In this document: positions 23,459 to 34,565 of the stretch, piece after piece | Layout: each line of letters opens with the position of its first letter | How positions within the stretch are numbered: position 1 is the stretch's first letter | Assembly: GCA_033439765.1 (NCBI GenBank) | Contig: JAULSN010000007.1 | Location: forward strand, 1,674,001-1,738,000 | Direction: 5' to 3' | DNA length: 64,000 bases | DNA from: Lasiosphaeria ovina | Lineage: Eukaryota; Ascomycota; Sordariomycetes; Sordariales; Lasiosphaeriaceae | Program-made: the position numbers and the translations under genes | The notes under the pieces: model-generated | Seen by the model: the letters and a program-made list of their open reading frames with translations, nothing else | The model's database searches: none | Told to the model about the DNA's origin: nothing

Positions 23459-24545
23459 GGTGGCTGAGTGTGTGTTATTATGCGATTTGGGAAATGGGAG
23501 TGGAATAGTTCGTCGAATCAAGAGAACGAAAGCACGATCAGAAGGTATTGGGCTTGCTTGGGGGGAATTACCAAGTGGTAAACAACAAGCTGCCCCTTTA
23601 TAAAGGTCCGGGCCATGATCTTTTGTATGTACAATGCATGGAAGATGATCTACGTCATAGTGGGTAAACTCTACCGTGCCACACACCCCAACCTTAACTA
23701 AGGGATTACGCCGTTCGGTGCTCCGCCATATTTCCCATTTTCCGTACAACTACCTCGAATCCTAAACTACGTCCGGATTCTGTTACAGTACCGAGTTGTA
23801 ATCCGTAACACTCACGAGGAAAGTTTTGCTCGTTACGGAGTAGAAAGGAAGATTTTAAACAAGAAACCGAAGAGGTGAAGCTTCATGTCCAACCCTAACC
23901 CTTTGGTCCCTCCCAAACGGAGGGAACCACCAGGGAACGGAGTTATTATGGACACCTTCAAATAAATAACAAATGATAGTAATAAAGGGGCTTGGGAAAG
24001 CACGGGTCCAAGACCTGGCTGGTAAGTGAATAACTAAGTAAATTGCAAGGAAAGCAAATGGCAAATGATATATAGGCAATACTAGCTAGCTCGCTACGTA
24101 GGTAGGTAAATAGGCATATATATGTATCGAAACAAAGGCTCTGCTGGATAGTCTATATAAAATAAGATACAATAACAAAGCAATTCGAAAAAAAAATAAA
24201 ATTCATGCAAATGTGGGCGTGTGGCTGGTTGATGTATGCAGGTATCTCGTGAGCAAACGCACAATGGATAATATAGACGAGCAGTTTACTCGGCCAAGGC
24301 AAAGCAGGCAGGCCGACAAACATGCGGGTGCAAGTGCGGGTGTGTGTGTGTGTGCGCGCGCGCGCGCGAGTACAAGTAGACGGCTAGAGGAGAAGAGGAA
24401 AAGAGGAGAAGCTCGTTTACCAAAAAACGCTCAAACAACCGCTAAACACGCGTCCTCGACAGGAAAAAAAAAATCCCTCTTTCACTCCCCTTCCTGTCCT
24501 GCCTTTGTATAGACCAGACGGGACACGCACACACACACAACACAC
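23459..24545. other. intergenic region with alternating GT/GC tract
   Basis: No gene seen. TACGGAGTA lies at 23835-23843. A GT run passing directly into a GC run covers about 24340-24369, downstream of the pantothenate kinase gene. Confidence 0.5.
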
Positions 24546-26398
24546 TCAGGCAAGGGCAGAATCGCTACTTGCTCCCGCCAGCCCTGTCCCCGGCCCCGAC
24601 CCCGTCGCAGACGCGTCCTCGGGCGGCTCTGCGACCTTGGCACCGACGCCAGCGCGGGCGCGCATGCGTTCCTCGAGCGCCGCCTCCTCGAAGCTGCCCC
24701 TACGGCCCCAGTTGCGCGGCTGGCGCTTGAGGAAGGCGCCGACGGCGCCCAGGTAGCCCTCGTGCCGCAAAAAGTACGCCTGCTTGGCGCCCTTGCTCCA
24801 GAACTTGATGGCATAGCTGAGCGTGTTCATGGTCTGTGGGTGGCCGCGGATGAAGGATCCGCCGAAGTAGATGTGCGATAGCCCGTGGATCTGGCTCTGC
24901 AGGAACGCAATCTGCCCAATGTTGTTGCTGATAGCGTACAGCAGCGACCGCGAGATGTCGGCGCCCGAGAACGGAGGGTCCCTGCTGCTGCCACCGCCAC
25001 CGCCGGCGCCGTTGCTTTTCCCTTGGTCTGGCAGGGACGAGAAGGAATTCGTGATAGAGGCGTCCGCGGGGGACAGTGGCTGGTCGTCGTCGTCGTCGTG
25101 GTCGTTGTGGCTGTGGTGCTGGTAGTGCCCCAGCCCGCCGCTGTCCTCGGCTTCGTTCTCGGCCTGGCGCTTCTTGCGGAAGACCTTGCCGAACGAGCTG
25201 GCAATGGTGGTGCTCTTGAGCCCGATCTTGCCGTAGTCGGTGCCGTAGATGTCGCCGACGAGCATGTCCACCTTGCTGTTGTCGCCGCGCGAGGCCAGGT
25301 CGAGCATCTCGTCAAAGGTGCGCGCGCCCGTGAGCAGGCTGAGCAGACCCCAGAGCGTGCCGCCGCCGAGTGAGGTGCCGCCGACGCGCTGGTACTCGCG
25401 CGGGCCCGACACCTTGAGGAACGACACGCCCGAGCCAATGTTGACTAGCAGGTAGGGGTAGACGTTGTCAGCGGGGGTGACAAAGTGCATAGGGTCGGCC
25501 TCGGAGTAGGTAAAGACCTCGCCGGGGATCTCGGTTATGAAGAAGTCGAGGCCGATGATTAGGCACTCCATCTCGTCCTCGCGCAGCACGTCGATGCCCA
25601 GCACGTCGCGGATCATGTCGTAGTACTTGAAGGCGCCGCCGCCGGTGGCCATGACGCACAGCTCGGCAGGGCTGGATCCGTTAGATTTCTTGTACTTGCG
25701 CTTCAGCTGGCGCATGAACTCGAGGCACTCGCTGATGTGGTCCGTCTCGAAGTTGACAAAGTTGAGGCGCCCGCCGGGCTCGGTCGAGTGGGCTTCGCGC
25801 GAGAAGTAAACGAGCTTGGCCAAAGTACCGCCGATCTGCCAACAGAAAGGAGAAGGGTTATTATTGTCTGTTCCATGTCCAACATTGCACGGCGGACGCG
25901 GGGAGGCGCGCGGGAGTCATGGCATACATCAATTGCAATGTGGCTGACGACGGCCGTGTGGTTGGGCAGGCGGATGTCTCTGGTTTCGTGGTTGTGCGGG
26001 GAGCCGGTGCGGCCATTCGGGGCGGTGCTCTCGAGGTCGACAATGAAGGCGCCTTTGACGTTGATGCGCACCGAGCCCGGATGGCTCAGCGTCGTGTCGA
26101 TAATGCTCCCGCCCGTAGCGGTCTGCGGGCGGAGGCCGTTGGATGCGGCTGCCGGCGCGTGTGCCTCGGTGTGCGCGGTCGCACTGTCGTCATTGTCATT
26201 CTGGCGGTTCCCCTTCCCGCTCATCTCCATGTCCATGTCCATCTCTATCTCCATCTCCATTTCCGTCCCCAGGACCTCCGCATCCCCATTCGCATCTCCA
26301 TCTCCATCCACATCCCCGCCAATCCCGGGCCCCGAGGTCGGTCGCGGGAGTGGCAGCTGCTGGTGGGGAGCGTCGGCCTGGTAGATGTCCGTCGGCAT
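24546..26398 (-). CDS. pantothenate kinase (type II, eukaryotic)
   Basis: Predicted 586-residue pantothenate kinase, which phosphorylates pantothenate in the first committed step of coenzyme A synthesis. Two exons: 26398-25928 and 25835-24546; the 92 bp intron falls between Asp157 and the nucleotide-binding IGGTLAKLVYF, so splicing is needed to make the P-loop-like motif. Further family blocks are VMATGGGAFKYY, LIIGLDFF, NIGSGVSFLKV, GGTSLGGGTLWGLLSLL, GDIYGTDYGKIGL, YFGGSFIRGHP and GYLGAVGAFL. The first 100 residues are low-complexity, with Gly/Asp and Met/Glu-Asp repeats (EMEMEIEMDMDME), and a second disordered insert follows SSFGKVFRKK. CoA feedback inhibition is usual in the family but cannot be read here. 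Confidence 0.96.
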
Positions 26399-27529
26399 CG
26401 TGGGGTCCCGTCCGTTCGGTCCTTGCCGACGTACGTGTGGGCGCGCAAGGCACTTCTTATGTTGGGTGTTCTCGGTCGCAGAGCGCTCGTGTGCTTCAAG
26501 GAGGCCTTGACGTGTCCTGAGCGGTGGCCGCCATTCGAAGCGGTTTTTTATCTCCCCCCTGGCTTTCCGAGTTTGTCAAACGTTTATAATAGGTACCTAG
26601 GGAATGCTCAGATTTACATTGTAGAACTCATCCCGGTGAGTTTTGGAAGTGTCGGTTCCCAGCCAGTGCGGGACCACAGAAAACCAGCGCTTATCGATAA
26701 GACGGAAGACCGACCAAACCCCGAGTCACGACTCTCACAGCACGGGCCTGCACCTGTGCCCACTGACCAGCCACTGGAATGGCTTATTAGTGCACGGCCT
26801 GAGCCTCAATGAGGACATGCACCATCAATCACTGGACTCTTCAGGTTACATCGAGCCTTGAAATGCAGTGCTCTATTCTGTACACCTAGACTAACAAGTC
26901 TGATATTCTCACGACATCGCTCTGTAGCCTCGAGTTTTCCGTTTCCGTTTCCGTTTCCGTTTCCGTTTCCGTTTCCGTTTCCGTTTCCGTTTCCGTTTCG
27001 CGTTCTGTTTGCCGCCTCCCTTTCACGGTCTGCCGCCAGCGCCGCCCTGTTTGCGAAGCTGACAATCTGTTTTATCCCCCCCCTTTCCCCTATATTCCGA
27101 GAGTCATGTCCCGTAATTTTGTGCCCATCAATCCATACATCCATCCATTCCATATTATTCAACCGCCTCCAAAAGACCACTCAATTAACCGATATCCGTA
27201 GCTGTCCTCTCGTATACGTAAAGAAAAGAAAGGAAAAAGAGGAAAACTCCCTTTATAGAAAGGGAGCCCCCAGACAAGAGACCAATAGGAAAAGAAATAA
27301 AAGAGAGACGAAGAAAAAAGACATTCCTACCCAGATTCCATTCCGTGCTCTCCCCAGCTACTATCTGCTAGCATCGCAGACCCGACCATGCCATCATCTC
27401 AGGCAGTCCTCGGCGCGGACTCGTAAACAAGCAGGGTACCCAAAACACATGTGTGTAGAAGTAGAGTAGCAAGAGGAGAATGGCAAAAGAAAGGGAAGCA
27501 AGGTAAACAAACAACGACAACAGGCCTAA
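26399..27529. other. intergenic region with hexanucleotide repeat
   Basis: No gene seen. A perfect TTTCCG repeat of ten units lies at 26936-26995, about 540 bp upstream of the pantothenate kinase start and beyond the end of the Rax1 gene. GGTACCTAGG occurs at 26592-26601. Confidence 0.6.
26936..26995 (+). repeat. (TTTCCG)10 microsatellite
   Basis: Ten exact copies of TTTCCG in a row, ending in TTTCG. It lies in the pantothenate kinase / Rax1 spacer. Confidence 0.95.
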
Positions 27530-29028
27530 TCAAAACATGTCCGCGCCCGGCACGAGGACGAAAATGACCGTCAAGACGGCCGAGAGGACCACGGCGCACA
27601 GCACGCTCTGGAGGAAGATGACGTCCTGGATCTGGCGGAGCGCCGGCTCGCGGATGTGGACCTCGCGGTCGAAGACTTTGCGGACGATGTTGCGGCGCTG
27701 GTAGCGGATGACCCACGGCTGCTCCTCGTAGCTGTTGGCGGAGCCGAAGCTGTCGAAGGAGCGCTGCTTGATGCGGTCGGCCTCGGCGTCCTCGAGCTCG
27801 TGGATGAAGAGCTCCCACGGCCGCACGTGGCGGTGGTGCATGCCGTGCAGCACCACGCACATGCCCTTCCACGCGGCGATCAGCGTCGAGATGCCGAGCA
27901 CCCACCCGACGGCCGCCAGCGCCCGGTACCCGCGCGGCGCGCCCGACAGCGTCAGCACCACGGCCACCGCGAAGCCCGCCAGGATGAGGCTGGCGCCGAG
28001 CGCCCGCGCGAACGACACGCGCGCCGGGTTGCCGTTGCAGATCGACCAGCGGATGAAGTTGGGGTGCGCCTGCCGCCGCAGCGTCGACTCGGTCGCCTGG
28101 ATCAGGATGCCAAACGCCGACGGGTGCGTCGTGAACGCCAGCGCGTGCAGCACCGCCTTTTGCTCCCGGTCCGACAGGTTGAGCTGGCGAGGCGCCCCGT
28201 CCATGATGTATGTCGCGACCACGCGGTCAACCTCCTTGCGGAAGGGCTGGATCGTGACTGCATTTCGAAGCAAGGGTCAGCTTGACAGTTTCATATCCAC
28301 ATTGTACTTCTTGGAGGGGGGCGGAGGTGCTTACAAGGCGCCTTGACGCCCGCAGATGCAAACGCTTTGTTTGCTTTCATCCTGTACGAATCGTCCTCCG
28401 GGCTGTTGCTATAGTCGGATGGCTGGTTGAACTCCGAGGGGGTCGCAGGCGGCGTGCCAAAAGGGTTGGCAATCTCGGCGGTGGCCACGCTCGGGACCTC
28501 GGAGCCCTTGACGAAGTCGCTGCCGGCAAAGATCTCGGCCGCCGTGCCTGCCTTGGGAGCCTTGCGCGCCTTCTCGGCGTGCTCCTTCTGGATCCGCGCA
28601 ATGGCCTCGTCTTCCATGGCCTGGGTCCATTCCATGGCCAGAGAAATGTCCATGGTCTTGGCCAGCTTGAAGCGAGTCACGTAGGTGCGGAACCACAGGT
28701 AGAACTGGAGGTTCTCGGCAGACCGCTCGATGTAAACAAGATAGTTCATGAACTCTCGGAGCGTGCACGGCTTCGGTTTGTTCTCTCATGTTAGCCCGTG
28801 GCCACATCATTGGGACGTGCCCAGCCTGGCAGCACCTACCGGGCAGGTTCCCCCATCTATGATCTTCTCGAAGCTGAGGGCTTCGGGAATTCCCGACAGG
28901 TTTCCTGACTTGGCTGATCTCAACGAACGCTCTCCTCCATCTCCATCCTCGAGCGAGCTCTGGCTGTCGCCCATCGTCGTCTTTTCCACGAAAGACGGGC
29001 GTCTGTAGTTCAGCGGTATCATACCCAT
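27530..29028 (-). CDS. Rax1-type RGS-domain membrane protein
   Basis: Predicted 450-residue protein with an RGS domain followed by three membrane segments, the layout of yeast Rax1 and its filamentous-fungal homologues, which act in polarity or G-protein signalling. Three exons: 29028-28840, 28770-28335 and 28257-27530; the junctions restore GTCPPCTLREFMNYL and KAPFTIQPFRKE. The RGS region runs from about residue 50 (LSFEKIIDG) with a long insert of about 80 residues that includes an Ala/Lys helix and a Ser/Pro stretch, and resumes at FRKEVDRVVATYI. Membrane segments lie at about 294-313, 320-345 and 421-446. The WSICNGNPARVSFAR block before the first segment is characteristic of the family. 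Location at the plasma membrane or cell tips is inferred. Confidence 0.9.
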
Positions 29029-32000
29029 GATGGCGGTTATATACGCGGCGGACGAGGGGGCTTCTTGACTGTTAAGGACAAGGTGGGCTGGCCGGTTGTC
29101 ACTGCTGCGGGACGTCCGGGGTGTTTTCGAGCGTTTGGTGTGATGACGAAAGTGTGACAAGTCAAGGATCGAATGCTCGGCTTCCTTAAGTTCTCCAGGT
29201 AGCAGGAACCCGGTTGGACAGTGGAAGGGAGGAAGGGGAATATGGATCCCTGTGGCCGAGGCTTAAATGGTGCTGGGTTGGTGTGACGGAGCGCCGTCTG
29301 CTGTGACAAGATGGTTTGCAAGGCAAGCAGGGGTAGAGAGAGGGCGAACTGGAGGGGAAGAAGGATGCCCCTGTATTATACATCGTGATCCGTACTATGT
29401 AATATGTAACGCACTGTTGTCTCAATGGGGCCAACCTGCTAGAGGAAGCTAGCAGGCACTAAGGTCCAGAGGCAAGCGAGCTTCAGGGGTGAATCAGCCG
29501 TATCCATGTTGTCTCCAGTACGCAGGCAATCCCAGAAGAAGGCGCTTTGCCCTTATCGGAGAGTCTTACCGCGTGGTTCTGTGTACACCGTGAGTTTTAC
29601 CGTCCTCCTACGCACACGATAACCTAGGAAAAAAGAGTCAAGGGTGGTCCGGGCCAGCCCCCTCTCCGGACGACGCGGGAGATGTGACTCTCCAGAAGCG
29701 GTTTGCAGATGGGGAAGTTGTGGCCAGGGGCCGGTTGGGGAGCACTCTGGAGCCACCCATCGGATACAGCTTGCGGCTCCCGCAAAGCTACGAAGTACAC
29801 GTACATACATACACTAGCAGAGACAGTTGGGGACCCAGATTGGTACAGTACACTCCGTGCCACGGAAGCGGTCTTACTATGTATTAGAAATGACTGGGAT
29901 GTGGATGCGCATTGGCTCTCGATGTTTTGGTCGAGACTCTCGGCCGGCGAGCTTGGCCCGAAAGGGGCAAGATCGGCACTTTGGGGCTGATTTGCGCGTC
30001 CCGGATTGGCGGGAGCGACTAACTAACTGACGTCGACCAAGAAGGTGGACGGATTGAGGCGCAACACTTTCGGCCTTGCTATCGCCCAGACGCCCTTTCG
30101 GAGCGATACGGAGTTGGCGCGGTGACAAAAGGCCCACTAAGCACATGGCCACCGTTGATGGCTGAGAAAAGATATGCCCCCCTGCCCTCATGGCAAGAGC
30201 CAATCTCTTATTTTGGCCGAGAAGGGTTTCCCTTGGATTCGCAATGGGAATCCTAAATGCCCGGGCCGCCCGCAGTGACAGCCTCCATTGGCATGCATCT
30301 ATAGCTGGAAGCTGTGCGAACAGCAGCAGGAAGGACCCTGAGATTCGGGATGGGCCAGCAGAAGATCGCCAGCGCGCAAGAAAACAACCCAGGGCAGCCC
30401 ATGCAGCAGGCGACTGTAGCAACAAGCTGCATGATGAGCGAGTCCACAAAGGGGAACGGGGGCCAAAGAAAGATCTGGAGCTTTGACTTTGCTTGCTCGA
30501 CGGGACAAACGCTGCACGAGGTCGATCACTCGGCCTCTTCGTTCTCGTGCAGCTGCAACAATGATTGCACAATGGCCATAGTATTGGTGGCGAGCGCAAG
30601 GCACCCGGCACTTGATGGATGTGGGTTGTGGACTGGACTCGGCTGGAGGACAATGGGATTGGGGACAAACCGGAAATGGACAAGCCAAAGACTGAGAACT
30701 GGGATATTTGCTTTTTCCTAAATCGGGTGCGAGTCCGGGGGAGGGTAGGGAGAACTAGAGCTCGGAGCTCCATCAACCCCTGTCTCCAGGCTCTAAGCCA
30801 ATGAAATGGCAGGAATCAACGCCAGGACAGCCGAGGCGGGAAGGAGCTGACGCGATCGTTTTTGCTTTTTTTCTCGCTCGCCAGATGCAACGAGATCGAA
30901 GGCCAGGTCCCAGGTCCTCATGATCGCCGACCTGGGATGCGGGCAGGCGGGTCCGTCCGGGAGTTGCAGTTGCCCTGCCCTGCCCTGCTGCCCGACCGAG
31001 AATGGAATGGGTTTCTGAACTTCTGGCACTGTCCACGACGCAACTGTTGCTGCTTCAATTACAATTACAAACCCCCCATTCGGCTTGTCGGACATTTTGT
31101 TCTCTTCCTGGTCGATGGACGGCCGTCTCCCACTGTCCGTTCCAAACTCGAAATTTCCGAGATCCACGGGAGCGTCCGGTCCAGACCCTGGTATTGTCGG
31201 CACGTTTCACCCGTGTGTGTGCGAATTTAAGCGCGACTTGGGTTTGCGCGGGGAACGTTCCGCCGTTCTCCCGGCTTCCATTGGGCTGTTGATTGTTGTT
31301 GATGGTTGCGGACCTGTGATCAAGAGGCAATGCTGGCCCAGGCTGTGCCCCTCTCCCAACCTGTTCCAATGCGTAGGGACTACACATACATACATAGTAG
31401 TATGCGGGGCGTCGATGGTCGATGTCGTCTCCTTCTGCCCCTTTGGCACTACCGGCACCAGAAGAAGCAAATGCAGGTCTTCTCCTTGGGGCGGTGGCAG
31501 ATCCAGTGGCAATCAAGGTCCCCTTTGAGCTGGCTGCGAGACATGCATGTTTCTTTTTTTTGGACTTGAGAACCCCCGTCTCCCCTGCTCCCCCTCTGAG
31601 GACCAGCGAGGAGAAGGTAAGCCTTGACCCCAACGCTGATCTAGAATCACATTGTTTCAAGACAATCTGGATGGGATGGATAGGGTCCTGGTCTCTTTGC
31701 TTGGCATCTCTTGGCGACTCTTGGCTTGGCCTCGCTGCACAGAGCATACAGTACAAACCACAGCCCTGTGGCGCCTCGGTTTGCAGCCCAACCTGTGAGA
31801 ACTGCGTGTTTCAGCTTGTGGCGGCAAGACGGCAGCTGGACCAAGAAGTCAGTCTCCAGTTAGTTCGCAAAATAATGCAAAGACAGAGAAGCTGAAGCCG
31901 TCCCATCGAGTCCTAGCCCTCAAGTCTGAGGATCACCGCCCTGCCGTGGGCATCACGATCGACCCAATAAGAGCCTTGACTCAGACATGAATATACCTCA

Positions 32001-32898
32001 AAGCTCAGTACCCATGTACCCGTCCCCGACATTCTTGACACCAACGTTACGGGTTTACGGCTTTTCCTTCTTATTTTCCCTAACTTTTTTTCCTCTGGCC
32101 TCTGCTTGACGTACGGACAATCTCTCGAACACACATCCTCATCTCAGATAGACAGGCCTCTTTTGCTGCATGTCCCATGTTTTCACTACGTACGTCTGCG
32201 AGTCCTACAGCAGGCTATGGAATCTAGCCCTCGCCGCGGGTTACGCGAGGTGGACTGTGTTTGGTCGACGGGCCCTCGCCCCCAGATCTGTCTCTCTCTC
32301 GCCACCTCATACCCCTCTCTGTGTTCGTGAACTGCCTGCCTCAGTATGGCAGTATAAGCCAGAAAGCTCCAACACTTTGCCCAAATACCCAGTCAACCCT
32401 CTAGTTTCCGCACGGCGCGGGTCGTAGGCCACGATGGGTCGGCCCTAGAGGTCCCCGACAATGTGACCAGTCACTGTCAGTGCGATGGCGGTAACTGCAG
32501 CTCGGCGACCTCCCAAGAGTTCAATGCAAGACAGCACCTTTGGGCAAACAGATTGGCCAAAAGTCCCGACTGAAACATCCTATATATCAGCAAGGATCCC
32601 CTACCAAAGGGCCATGAGAAGCCAGGGTCAAGGCAGGAGTTTTAGGTAGATATTTACAAAGTACCTGCCACTCCCAAGTCTCGGTAAACTTGCTCTCGAC
32701 GGCACGGAGCGCTATCAAGGCCAAATCGCCAATGCTAAACACCACCAGAGCCATAGTCACAGACGGGGGAACAGGTCCCTAGCCTGTCGCACCCCAACCT
32801 TGGCTCATGCATAGCCAGTATGTAAGGCCCAGGAGGCCGAAAGTACTATGTCCGAACATATCTAGGTAATACAATAGTCGGAGGTGCTCGCTTTCTAA
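29029..32898. other. 3.9 kb without a supportable gene
   Basis: Long frames exist on both strands between 29.8 and 31.9 kb, but I find no domain, splice pattern or conserved motif in them. The left part is the promoter of the Rax1 gene. From about 32.6 kb the composition shifts towards TA-rich. Confidence 0.45.
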
Positions 32899-33186
32899 TT
32901 AGACTATCAAGTCCCCGATAAAAGACGCAAGACCAGCGATTGCGGTGAAGTGGCCTCCTACCAGGATGACGATAGTGGGGCGCTGGGGCTCCGGAATCTC
33001 GGGGTGGGCGATAGGCTCAGCGTAATTAGGCTTAGGGAGGTGATGCGGCTCATTGTATATTGGTATGTCCCGCCGGCCGGTCTCCGAGTAAACATCCTAG
33101 CGGGGTACTTCGAAGCCCCCGGCAAGGAGTCGGCGGAGGCTAGGCCTGGGTAGCGGCTGGCCCTCGATGTCGACCATCTGCTCCAT
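32899..33186 (-). pseudogene. degenerate coding relic
   Basis: A 96-codon frame from ATG to TAA is broken only by an in-frame TAG at 33097-33099. It encodes a Pro/Glu/His-rich segment (RDIPIYNEPHHLPK, HPEIPEPQRP) followed by a hydrophobic Gly/Ala-rich end. I do not recognise the family. The stop could come from CAG by C-to-T change, as in RIP. The surrounding sequence is TA-rich and decayed. Confidence 0.35.
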
Positions 33187-34151
33187 CGTCTCGAAATGGA
33201 GTAATTCTCAAAGTTTAATCAATTATAGCTGAAGGAACAAACTCGATGGTGTTAGGACGGATAGTAAGGTGGCTAGCTCTCGATGTTTCGAGTCCGAAAG
33301 CTAGAAGAGAGCTCTACTAGATTGACCAGGGAATTTAACCCGACGAAGGCGGCATCCCTCCTTCCTAGCCTACATTTTCGTATAGGAAGGTACGCTTCCG
33401 AGTTTTTCGAAGGGCGATAAGGGAGTGTCGGTCATGCCTTCTCGGCTAGAATTCGAAATTAGGAGTTCGTTTGATCTAATAAAGTACCATCTCTCCTTCC
33501 CATACTTAGCCCTTAGGCTCTACCCTATAGCCAGTATATCGACGCAAAAAGCGTATAAAGGATACGGTCCTACCTAGCGGAGGAAGTTATAATTACCGGA
33601 GATATAATAATTAGTGAAAGCTATAGGTTTGCCGAGCTTTTAAGAGTAAGAATAAACTTATCGTTAAAGTAAGTAACTATAGGCTTGAGCTATATCGGTA
33701 GTAACTCGAGTTTCCTAGTTATCTTTAACTATATTGCTATAATCTAGTTCCGTACCACCACAATCGTCTTTGTTCTCGAGACACCCGACGTAGAAATGAG
33801 TCCATTTCAGATTCGGGATGCCGTAGGTCTTGGCCTTTGCCGTTACCCCTCTCCCGCCTGTAGGTCAGCATGCTAATACCCAGCGGGCTGTCGGGCAGGG
33901 CGACCCGGATATGGGATACTATGACGGCGAGCTCAGTAGGCCCACTATACCACTGCGCCAACCTTCCAAAAGGATGTCTAGAATCGAAAGTTACCTACTT
34001 GCGACCGTAGTGGGCTATATATGGCCACTGCAGCACCTGCCGTGACAGATACCCTATACGCGGCCGGCAGCGGCGGGTAAGTTAGTATATCGAGTTCTAT
34101 AAGCTGGTGCAGGTTACGCGTAGTCCCGTCAAACGGAAAGCCGTCGGAAAC
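33187..34151. other. TA-rich decayed stretch
   Basis: No gene seen. The segment 33190-33760 is rich in TA steps and stop codons in all frames, as expected for old RIPped repeat DNA. The CpG-richer end after 33760 shows no open frame of note. Confidence 0.5.
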
Positions 34152-34565
34152 CTACGGCAGGTCGACATCCTCGGAATATGCGCTACTCTCCTCGATGCGT
34201 ATGACCTCCCCTGCTACGGCCGCCGCCACCGTCGCATCCCAGGTGCCTTCTCGGACGGGGAGCGCGCGTAGGAGCCGGATGGCTGCGAGCCGCACGCGGC
34301 GGACGCGGCAGTACAGGGCGGTAAAGTATAGCGGCGGCGTCCAGCCCGTATCGGCGGTGAACAGCGACGGCACAAACGCCGAGACTCCGTACACGGGGTC
34401 TTGCGAGGCGTGGATGGTTCGGATGGCCTCGAGAAATGTGAGCGAGTGGGTGACGATGGAGGCGAAGCTGTGGCGGTGGGCGTCGTAGGCCATTTCGTCG
34501 CTGGCGGACGGACCGCAGACACGTGGCGGCCGCTGATAATTACTGCTTCGGCCGGAAAGGGGTAA
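34152..34565 (-). pseudogene. carboxy-terminal remnant of a Zn2Cys6 transcription factor
   Basis: The frame from 34565 (after an in-frame TAG) to the TAG at 34152-34154 resembles the last about 115 residues of fungal C6 zinc-cluster regulators. The block DTGWTPPLYFTALYCRVRRV, then LAAIRLLRALPVREGTWD and IRIEE, is the usual closing region of that family. No zinc cluster or middle homology region is found upstream, where sequence decays within a few hundred bases. The remnant itself has no stop, so truncation rather than point decay removed the gene. Confidence 0.65.

Noticed and set aside
26858..27469. 203-codon plus-strand frame
   Set aside because: It is created by the TTTCCG repeat and has no recognisable domain.
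29877..30776. 299-codon minus-strand frame
   Set aside because: No conserved motif, Ser/Arg/Pro-rich, no splice context; not supported as a gene.
31055..31756. 233-codon minus-strand frame
   Set aside because: It overlaps equally long frames on the other strand and shows no domain.
33890..33975. tRNA-like A-box on the minus strand (TGGCGCAGTGG)
   Set aside because: No B-box at the proper distance and no acceptor stem pairing.
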